This document shows positions 1-4,601 of a stretch of DNA of 5,499 nt, piece after piece. Position 1 is the first letter of the stretch. Each line of letters starts with the position of its first letter. Source of the stretch: an uncultured Faecalibacterium sp. (GTDB lineage Bacteria > Bacillota > Clostridia > Oscillospirales > Ruminococcaceae); assembly GCA_900765705.1 (NCBI GenBank), contig CAAFSR010000208.1, forward strand, positions 1 through 5,499, read 5' to 3'. A program made the translations under genes and the position numbers. Under the pieces are notes generated by a model, which saw nothing but the letters and a program-made list of their open reading frames with translations, was not told the origin of the DNA and searched no databases.

Positions 1-422
1 GCCGCCAGCTTTTCCGCCGCCGCCGGGATGCCCCGGGCAAAGGGGTCGATGACCATGGGCTGCCCGATGACACCGGTGGAGGCGGGCAGAACGTCCTTTG
101 CATCCATGTTCAGTGCCTTGCCCACCAGTGCACAGCACTCCTCGGCCAGCGCCACGCCGTTGGCGGCGCAGGTGTTGGCGTTGCCGCTGTTTACCACAAT
201 GGCCTGCGCATAGCCATCGGCCAGATGGGCGCGATCCACCTTGATGGGTGCACCGCAGACCTTGTTGGTGGTGTACACGCCCGCAGCAGCGCAGCGCACC
301 TCGGCCTTGATCAGCGCCAGATCGTATTTTTCACTGTGATTTGCCCGGATGCCGCAATGGACACCGGCGGCGGCAAAGCCCTTGGGCGCGCAGATGCCGC
401 CCGCAACTTCTTTATACTGCAT
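1..422 (-). CDS. argJ: Glutamate N-acetyltransferase (ornithine acetyltransferase) ArgJ, N-terminal part
   Basis: Only the first 140 codons (plus two bases) are in the window; the gene continues past position 1. ArgJ transfers the acetyl group from N-acetylornithine to glutamate in the cyclic arginine pathway, and some homologues also use acetyl-CoA. The translation starts MQYKEVAGGICAPKGF and shows family landmarks: GVYTTNKVCGAPI (residues 48-60), VNSGNANTC (77-85) and LPASTGVIGQPM (112-123). The Thr-preceded autocleavage site that splits ArgJ into alpha and beta chains lies further downstream and cannot be checked here, nor can one-step versus bifunctional activity. The ATG at 420-422 is supported by AAAGGA eight bases upstream (minus strand) and by the motif register. 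It follows argC in the same direction, separated by a 139-bp palindromic repeat. Seen: motifs and start. Inferred: operon membership. Confidence 0.93.
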   Translation of the reverse strand, partial: MQYKEVAGGICAPKGFAAAGVHCGIRANHSEKYDLALIKAEVRCAAAGVYTTNKVCGAPIKVDRAHLADGYAQAIVVNSGNANTCAANGVALAEECCALVGKALNMDAKDVLPASTGVIGQPMVIDPFARGIPAAAEKLA

Positions 423-430
423 AACGATTT

Positions 431-436
431 TCCTTT
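431..436 (-). promoter_or_regulatory. argJ ribosome binding site
   Basis: AAAGGA on the minus strand, eight bases before the argJ ATG. It lies outside the adjacent palindromic repeat, which ends at 448, so the repeat leaves the argJ translation signal intact. Confidence 0.65.
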
Positions 437-447
437 CCCACAGGACG

Positions 448-586
448 AACCCTCTCAGTCAATGCCTTGCGGCATTGCCAGCTCCCCCGAGGGGGGGAGC
501 TCTTTTCAGCAAGAGGGAAACGTTATCTTTTTTGCCAAAAGCTCCCCCTTCGGGGGAGCTGTCACCGTCAGGTGACTGAGAGGGTT
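448..586. repeat. MITE-like palindromic intergenic repeat, 139 bp
   Basis: The element is bounded by perfect 14-bp terminal inverted repeats, AACCCTCTCAGTCA (448-461) and TGACTGAGAGGGTT (573-586). Inside, the layout is mirror-like: a 6-bp hairpin AATGCC/GGCATT (461-476), a 9-bp hairpin AGCTCCCCC/GGGGGAGCT (480-501), a short AT-richer centre with AACGTT (519-524), a second copy of the 9-bp hairpin (540-560, with a UUCG-type loop), and a 6-bp hairpin GTCACC/GGTGAC (561-576). No open reading frame of its own is convincing, and I see no clear target-site duplication. It starts three bases after the argC stop and ends 25 bases before the argJ ATG. I recall repeats with CCCTCTCAGTC ends and CTCCCCC hairpins as common between genes in Faecalibacterium-type genomes. 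Mobility is inferred. Transcribed, it would fold into strong hairpins and could act as a partial terminator or an mRNA-stability element. Confidence 0.8.
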
Positions 587-589
587 TTC

Positions 590-1531
590 TTATTCCAATC
601 CCTTCGTCTCTTCCAGACCCAGCATCAGGTTCATGCACTGGACGGCGGCACCGGAGGAGCCCTTGCCCAGATTATCAAACAGCGAGACCAGCATCATCTG
701 ATCCCCGGCGGCGTTCACGGTCAGGTACAGCTCCATGCGGTCCGTACCGGCCATGGCATTGGAGTACAGGCCGTTTTCCGGCAGCGGCTCGTTCAGCCCG
801 TGTACCTTGACGGTGGCGGCGTCCTTGTAGTAGTCCGCAAAAGCGGCAGCCACGGCCTCGGCGGTAGTGCCCGCAAGGGTAAGATCCAGCGGCACCAGCA
901 CCTGCATCCCGCAGTAGTAGTCACACACCACCGGCACGAACATCGGCGTGTGTGCAAGGCCGCTGACCTTCTGCATCTCCGGCAGGTGCTTGTGTCCAAG
1001 GCTCAGGCCGTAGCTTTTGGGTGCATCCAGCTTGCTGTGCGCCGGGCGGTCGGGGCTTTCGTAGTCCGCGATCATCTTTTTGCCGCCGCCGGAGTAGCCG
1101 GAGATGCCGGTGCAGCTGAAGGGGTAGCTTTGCGGTACCAGCCCCAGCTCCACCAGCGGGCGGGCGATGCTGATAAAGCCGCTTGCGTAGCAGCCGGGCA
1201 CCGCCACGCGGTAAGAATTTTTGATTTTTTCCTTCTGCCCCTTCAGCTCCGGAAAGCCGTAGTCCCATGCGGCATCGGTGCGGAAGGCGGTGGAGGTATC
1301 CAGCACCTTTACGTCCGGGCGCAGCAGGGGCAGCACCTCTTCAGAGGCTGCATCCGGCAGGCAGAGGAAGGCAAGGTCTGCAGAGTTGATGACCTTTGCC
1401 CGCTCCTGCACGTCCTTGCGTCCCTCGGCGGAGATGGACAGCAGCTCGATCTCCGGGCGGGCTGCCAGACGGTCGGCGATGCGCAGGCCGGTCGTGCCGG
1501 AGGAGCCGTCGATGAATACCTTTACCTTCAT
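590..1531 (-). CDS. argC: N-acetyl-gamma-glutamyl-phosphate reductase ArgC, short (type 2) form
   Basis: A complete 313-residue protein. ArgC reduces N-acetylglutamyl 5-phosphate to N-acetylglutamate 5-semialdehyde with NADPH in the cytoplasm. The N-terminal nucleotide-binding loop is GSSGTTG (residues 9-15), inside an FIDGxxGTTGL context typical of the shorter type 2 enzymes. The catalytic cysteine is Cys114 in VPGCYASGF, the likely catalytic histidine lies in HKHLPE (180-185), and the C-terminal DNLGKGSSGAAVQ (286-298) is the conserved substrate/cofactor motif. Type 2 relatives often have CYPTG where this has CYASG. The start is the ATG at 1529-1531: it has AGGAGG seven bases upstream and the protein begins directly with the Rossmann strand MKVKVFIDG. 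An in-frame ATG six codons earlier lacks a good ribosome site. The ATG overlaps the argH TGA stop (ATGA), so translational coupling is likely. The TAA stop is at 590-592, three bases from the palindromic repeat. Confidence 0.95.
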   Translation of the reverse strand: MKVKVFIDGSSGTTGLRIADRLAARPEIELLSISAEGRKDVQERAKVINSADLAFLCLPDAASEEVLPLLRPDVKVLDTSTAFRTDAAWDYGFPELKGQKEKIKNSYRVAVPGCYASGFISIARPLVELGLVPQSYPFSCTGISGYSGGGKKMIADYESPDRPAHSKLDAPKSYGLSLGHKHLPEMQKVSGLAHTPMFVPVVCDYYCGMQVLVPLDLTLAGTTAEAVAAAFADYYKDAATVKVHGLNEPLPENGLYSNAMAGTDRMELYLTVNAAGDQMMLVSLFDNLGKGSSGAAVQCMNLMLGLEETKGLE

Positions 1532-2928
1532 GCGTTTTCCTCCTCCCACGCGTCCAGCCGCGCCGTTGCCAGCGCGATCTGCTTTTCTACGCTGGCGGCG
1601 CTGGGGCCGCCGTAGCTGGTGCGCCCCTCGCAGCAGTGCACAAGGTCGATGGCATCATAGATATCGGCCCCGAACAGCGGGCTGTAGCTCTGGAACTGGG
1701 TCAAGGTCAGCTCCTCCAGCGTTTTATCGGCGGCAATGCAGTCCGACACCATGCAGCCGGTCAGCTTGTAGGCATCCCGGAAGGGCATCCCCTTCTTGGT
1801 CAGGTAGTCGGCGCAGTCGGTGGCGTTGATAAAGCCCTTTGCGGCGGCGCGGCGCATATTGGCGGGCAGGCTCTTCATGGTATCCAGCATGGGGGTGATG
1901 GTCTTGAGGCAGAGTTCTAAGGTATCCACCGCGTCAAAGATGGCCTCCTTGTCCTCCTGCATATCCTTGTTGTAGGCCAGCGGCAGGCCCTTCATCATCA
2001 CCAGCAGGGTGTTCAGGTCGCCGTACACACGGCCGGTCTTGCCGCGGATTAGCTCGGTAACATCGGGGTTTTTCTTCTGGGGCATGATGGACGAGCCGGT
2101 GGTAAAGGCATCGTCCAGCTCAATGAACTTGAACTCCCAGCTGCACCACAGGATGATCTCCTCCGACAGGCGGGACAGGTGCATCATGCAGATGGAGATG
2201 GCGCTGGCCAGCTCGATGCAGAAATCACGGTCGGACACGCCGTCCAGACTGTTGGCGCAGGGGGCGGCAAAGCCCAGCTTTTCGGCGGTAAAATCCCGGT
2301 CCAGCGGGTAAGTAGTGCCCGCCAGTGCGCCCGAGCCCAGCGGGCACTGGCTGTCCATGCGGGCGGTGGCGTCCGCAAAGCGGTCGAGGTCGCGCAGCAG
2401 CATGGAAGCGTAGGCCATCAGCGCGTGACCGAAGGTGATGGGCTGGGCACGCTGCAGGTGGGTGTAGCCGGGCATAACGGCGGCGGTGTTCTCCGCTGCC
2501 TTTTTGCACAGCACCCGCACCAGCTCCACAATGTAGGCCTGCAAAGTCTTGCTGTAATCCCGCAGGGTCAGACGGATATCCAGCGCCACCTGATCGTTGC
2601 GGCTGCGGCCGGTGTGCAGCCGCTTGCCCGCATCCCCGATACGGGCGGTCAGGGTCTGCTCCACAAAGGTGTGCACGTCCTCGGCGGCGGGGTCGATGGT
2701 CAGCGCACCGCTTGCCAGATCATCTGCAATGGAAGCCAGACCGCTGAGGATGTCCGCACAGTCCTGCTCCGAGATGATGCCCTGCCGCGCCAGCATGGCG
2801 GCATGGACGCCGCTGCCGCGCATATCCTGCGCGATCATCCGCTGGTCGAAGCGGATGGAGGAGTTGAAGTCGTTGACGCGGCTGTCCACCGCCTTGGAAA
2901 ACCGACCCTTCCAGAGTTGTTCTGCCAT
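1528..2928 (-). CDS. argH: Argininosuccinate lyase ArgH
   Basis: A complete 466-residue protein, the usual length for the family. It splits argininosuccinate into arginine and fumarate, the last step of arginine synthesis, and family members work as cytoplasmic homotetramers. It belongs to the fumarase/aspartase superfamily: the N-terminus MAEQLWKGRFSKAVD is characteristic, TGRSRNDQ (106-113) is the first conserved region, GYTHLQ (154-159) carries the active-site Thr-His pair, and GSSIMPQKKNPD (278-289) is the signature loop with the catalytic serine. Nothing is missing or broken. The ATG at 2926-2928 has AAGGAG nine bases upstream. The TGA stop overlaps the argC start by four bases, while 134 bp of hairpin-rich sequence separate it from argG upstream. 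A shared transcript with argG and argC is inferred from direction and pathway; the hairpins in between could reduce or process it. Confidence 0.97.
   Translation of the reverse strand: MAEQLWKGRFSKAVDSRVNDFNSSIRFDQRMIAQDMRGSGVHAAMLARQGIISEQDCADILSGLASIADDLASGALTIDPAAEDVHTFVEQTLTARIGDAGKRLHTGRSRNDQVALDIRLTLRDYSKTLQAYIVELVRVLCKKAAENTAAVMPGYTHLQRAQPITFGHALMAYASMLLRDLDRFADATARMDSQCPLGSGALAGTTYPLDRDFTAEKLGFAAPCANSLDGVSDRDFCIELASAISICMMHLSRLSEEIILWCSWEFKFIELDDAFTTGSSIMPQKKNPDVTELIRGKTGRVYGDLNTLLVMMKGLPLAYNKDMQEDKEAIFDAVDTLELCLKTITPMLDTMKSLPANMRRAAAKGFINATDCADYLTKKGMPFRDAYKLTGCMVSDCIAADKTLEELTLTQFQSYSPLFGADIYDAIDLVHCCEGRTSYGGPSAASVEKQIALATARLDAWEEENA
1538..1544 (-). promoter_or_regulatory. argC ribosome binding site inside the argH 3' end
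   Basis: The minus strand reads AGGAGGA here, six bases before the ATG at 1529-1531. This decides the argC start in favour of MKVKVF over the in-frame ATG six codons upstream. The site lies within the last codons of argH, consistent with coupled translation. Confidence 0.75.
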
Positions 2929-2936
2929 AATATAAA

Positions 2937-2942
2937 CTCCTT
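2937..2942 (-). promoter_or_regulatory. argH ribosome binding site
   Basis: AAGGAG on the minus strand, about eight bases before the argH ATG. It follows a TTTTT run (2945-2949) by only two bases, so the hairpins just upstream sit close enough to affect ribosome access. Confidence 0.75.
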
Positions 2943-2944
2943 AT

Positions 2945-2987
2945 AAAAACGGCAAAGCCGCCGCAGGGGAAAACGCTCCTGCGGCGG
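2945..2987 (-). terminator. Terminator-like hairpin between argG and argH (attenuator or processing element)
   Basis: On the minus strand a 10-bp stem, CCGCCGCAGG pairing with CCTGCGGCGG (arms 2978-2987 and 2958-2967), can be extended by a wobble and one more pair. It is followed by a small hairpin CGGC-TTT-GCCG (2950-2960) that runs directly into TTTTT (2945-2949). The small hairpin shares bases with the large stem, so the two compete. The main stem is eight or more bases from the T run, so this is not a textbook terminator. Partial termination after argG or an mRNA-stabilising structure are both possible. Confidence 0.45.
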
Positions 2988-2989
2988 TG

Positions 2990-3043
2990 CCGCCGGCAAC
3001 GATGCCGGTTTGAGATCCCGCGCGTGAAAGTGTGAAAACACAC
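2990..3043 (-). other. Further inverted repeats in the argG-argH spacer
   Basis: Downstream of the argG stop on the minus strand are two small hairpins: GTGTG-TTTT-CACAC (3030-3043) and CCGGC/GCCGG with a six-base loop (2993-3008). With the large stem at 2958-2987 they make the spacer a row of stem-loops. CCGCC at 2990-2994 can also pair with the adjacent GGCGG (2983-2987), giving an alternative fold. No coding sequence or promoter was recognised in the spacer. Confidence 0.45.
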
Positions 3044-3062
3044 GCAGGCGAAAATGTTGCGG

Positions 3063-4295
3063 TTACTTGACCTCCGGCCAGCTCTTGGACAGCTTTGCGC
3101 GCTCCTTGATGGACAGGCCGAACAGGTTGATAAAGCCTGCGGAATCGGCCTGGTTGTAGTCCTCGTCCTCACCAAAGGAAGCGGTCTGCTCGTCGTACAG
3201 GGTGTAGGGGGAGGTGACGCCGGCGTTGATCATGTTGCCCTTGTAGAGCTTCAGCTTCACATCACCGGTCACGGTCTTTTCCAGACTGTCGGCAAAGGCA
3301 TCCAGTGCCTCGCGCAGCGGGGTGAACCACTGGCCGTTGTACACGATATCGGCATACTTCTGAGCCAGCTGTGCCTTGAAGTGGGCGCTTTCCTTATCCA
3401 GCGTGATGGTCTCCAGCACGTCGATGGCCTTGTACAGGATGGCACCGCCGGGGGTCTCGTACACGCCGCGGCTCTTCATGCCCACCAGACGGTTCTCTAC
3501 GATGTCCAGCAGACCGATACCGTTTGCACCGCCCAGCTTGTTCAGGTACTCCACCAGCTCCACAGCGCCCATCTCCTTGCCGTCCACGGCAGTGGGGATG
3601 CCCTTTTCAAAGTGGATGGTCACATAGGTGGGAACATCGGGTGCCTGCTCGGGGCTGACACCCAGCTCCAGAAAGCCGGGCTTATTGTACTGCGGCTCGT
3701 TGGCGGGGCTTTCCAGATCCAGACCCTCGTGGCTCAGGTGCCACAGGTTCTTGTCCTTGGAGTAGTTGGTCTCGCGGTTGATCTTCAGCGGGATGTGGTG
3801 TGCCTCGGCGTAGTCGATCTCCTCGTCACGGCTCTTGATATCCCACTCGCGCCACGGAGCGATGATGGCCATATCCGGGCAGAAGGCCTTGAGGGTCAGC
3901 TCAAAACGCACCTGATCGTTGCCCTTGCCGGTGCAGCCGTGGCAGATGGCATCTGCGCCCTCCTTGATGGCGATATCTGCCAGCGCCTTGGCGATGCACG
4001 GACGTGCAAAGCTGGTGCCCAGCAGGTAATCCTCGTACTTCGCGCCGAACTTCAGGGTGGGGAAGATGTAGTTCTCCACAAAATCCTTCTTCAGGTCCAG
4101 CACATACAGCTTGGAAGCGCCGGTAGCCTTGGCCTTTTCTTCCAGACCGTCCAGCTCGGTGCCCTGTCCCACATCACCGGAAACAGCAATGACCTCGCAG
4201 TTGTTGTAGTTTTCCTTCAGCCACGGAATGATGATGGAGGTATCCAGACCGCCGGAGTAAGCCAGCACAACTTTTTTAATGTTTTCCTTTTTCAT
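3063..4295 (-). CDS. argG: Argininosuccinate synthase ArgG
   Basis: A complete 410-residue protein, normal for the family. It joins citrulline and aspartate to argininosuccinate using ATP (released as AMP and pyrophosphate), in the cytoplasm. The N-terminal ATP-pyrophosphatase loop is AYSGGLDTS (residues 12-20). YLLGTSFARP (90-99) and CHGCTGKGNDQVRFE (118-132) are the conserved citrulline/aspartate and ATP-site segments, and the C-terminal multimerisation part is intact. The start chosen is the ATG at 4293-4295, giving MKKENIKKVVLAYSGG with AAGGAG ten bases upstream. A longer in-frame start 17 codons earlier would place that ribosome site inside the coding sequence and add a non-homologous stretch, so I reject it. 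It is the first gene of the arg cluster, preceded by a promoter and a putative ArgR operator; arginine-dependent control is inferred from those sites. Confidence 0.97.
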   Translation of the reverse strand: MKKENIKKVVLAYSGGLDTSIIIPWLKENYNNCEVIAVSGDVGQGTELDGLEEKAKATGASKLYVLDLKKDFVENYIFPTLKFGAKYEDYLLGTSFARPCIAKALADIAIKEGADAICHGCTGKGNDQVRFELTLKAFCPDMAIIAPWREWDIKSRDEEIDYAEAHHIPLKINRETNYSKDKNLWHLSHEGLDLESPANEPQYNKPGFLELGVSPEQAPDVPTYVTIHFEKGIPTAVDGKEMGAVELVEYLNKLGGANGIGLLDIVENRLVGMKSRGVYETPGGAILYKAIDVLETITLDKESAHFKAQLAQKYADIVYNGQWFTPLREALDAFADSLEKTVTGDVKLKLYKGNMINAGVTSPYTLYDEQTASFGEDEDYNQADSAGFINLFGLSIKERAKLSKSWPEVK

Positions 4296-4305
4296 GATAA
4301 ACGCG

Positions 4306-4311
4306 CTCCTT
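4306..4311 (-). promoter_or_regulatory. argG ribosome binding site
   Basis: AAGGAG on the minus strand, ten bases before the ATG at 4293-4295. It fixes the argG start at MKKENIKK and excludes the longer in-frame start upstream. Confidence 0.75.
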
Positions 4312-4325
4312 TTAATAAAAATACA
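4312..4325 (-). promoter_or_regulatory. Possible ARG box in the argG leader
   Basis: The plus strand reads TTAATAAAAATACA, which matches the TGAATwwwwATTCA core of bacterial ARG boxes at eight of the ten defined positions. It touches the argG ribosome site and lies about 60 bases after the predicted transcription start. AT-rich leaders produce such matches by chance, so this is only a candidate second ArgR site. Confidence 0.3.
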
Positions 4326-4337
4326 CTTTTGTACTCT

Positions 4338-4360
4338 GATGCGCACTTTCCCTTCGCATC
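4338..4360 (-). other. Stem-loop in the argG leader
   Basis: GATGCG (4338-4343) and CGCATC (4355-4360) form a perfect 6-bp stem with an 11-base loop. A third copy, GATGC at 4382-4386 near the predicted transcript 5' end, could pair with 4356-4360 instead. No T run follows, so it is not a terminator; a regulatory role is unproven. Confidence 0.35.
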
Positions 4361-4390
4361 CTCTGTCTTTGGTTCGCGGTTGATGCTTTT

Positions 4391-4418
4391 ATTATACGCA
4401 GCGCGGGTTTTCCGTCAA
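4391..4418 (-). promoter_or_regulatory. Predicted sigma-A promoter of argG
   Basis: The minus strand carries TTGACG (4413-4418) and a perfect TATAAT (4391-4396) separated by 16 bases. Transcription would start near 4384, giving a leader of about 90 nt before argG. It is the best promoter match in the intergenic region and faces the arg cluster, so it probably drives argG, argH, argC and argJ together. The short 16-base spacer and one -35 mismatch are minor departures from consensus. Confidence 0.7.
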
Positions 4419-4470
4419 TGCTAAAAACTGCCAAACATAAAATCCATTTTGCTTTTCTTTTGGTTCAATC

Positions 4471-4515
4471 TGCATCTTTATGCAAATATATTCAAATATA
4501 TGCATATTTTATGCA
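4471..4515. promoter_or_regulatory. Putative ArgR/AhrC operator: phased TGCA half-site array
   Basis: Five half-sites occur in an AT-rich 45-bp stretch: TGCA at 4471, 4481, 4501 and 4512, and TTCA at 4491. The spacings are 10, 10, 10 and 11 bp, about one helical turn each. Pairs form palindromes of ARG-box size: TGCATCTTTATGCA (4471-4484), TGCAAATATATTCA (4481-4494) and TGCATATTTTATGCA (4501-4515), close to the TGAATwwwwATTCA core and to the TGCA-containing Bacillus variant. The ArgR hexamer typically binds two adjacent boxes, and argG lies downstream. The array sits roughly 53-97 bp upstream of the argG -35 box, unusually far for simple promoter occlusion. Binding by ArgR is inferred; no argR gene is in the window. 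Confidence 0.6.
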
Positions 4516-4547
4516 ATCTGGCTGTATTTTTTCATGGGTTTTTGACC

Positions 4548-4582
4548 AAACAAAATACCGGAGCATCCGCAGACGCTCCGGT
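4548..4582 (-). terminator. Intrinsic terminator of the EIIC gene
   Basis: On the minus strand ACCGGAGC (4575-4582) pairs with GCTCCGGT (4557-4564), an 8-bp GC-rich stem with two further inner pairs possible, followed by ATTTTGTTT (4548-4556). It begins 19 bases after the stop codon at 4602. AAAA flanks the other side, so it could also work weakly in the opposite direction. It separates the transporter from the arg cluster. Confidence 0.8.
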
Positions 4583-4601
4583 TTTCTTGCCATAAATATT
4601 T

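Noticed and set aside
448..586. CRISPR array or tRNA in the argC-argJ gap
   Set aside because: The repeats are inverted and symmetrical, not direct repeats with unique spacers, and no cloverleaf or tRNA arm sequences fit.
467..1615. Long plus-strand open frame (382 codons) opposite argC
   Set aside because: It lies antisense to a clearly recognised argC, begins inside the palindromic repeat and encodes a low-complexity His/Gln/Gly/Val-rich product with no recognisable domain. High-GC codon bias commonly opens such antisense frames.
2179..2946. Plus-strand open frame (255 codons) opposite argH
   Set aside because: Antisense shadow of a well-supported argH; no ribosome site or recognisable protein.
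4296..4346. 17-codon N-terminal extension of argG
   Set aside because: It would place the AAGGAG ribosome site inside the gene and adds residues not expected in ArgG, whose N-terminus normally starts just before the SGGLDTS loop.
3054..4424. Long plus-strand open frame (456 codons) opposite argG
   Set aside because: It covers argG in antisense and runs through its promoter region. The product has no family features and the frame is explained by argG codon usage.
4485..4516. A second promoter inside the operator array (TTGCAT with TATATT)
   Set aside because: The best spacing is 20 bp or 10 bp, outside the usual range, and the hexamers are by-products of the repeated AT-rich half-sites.
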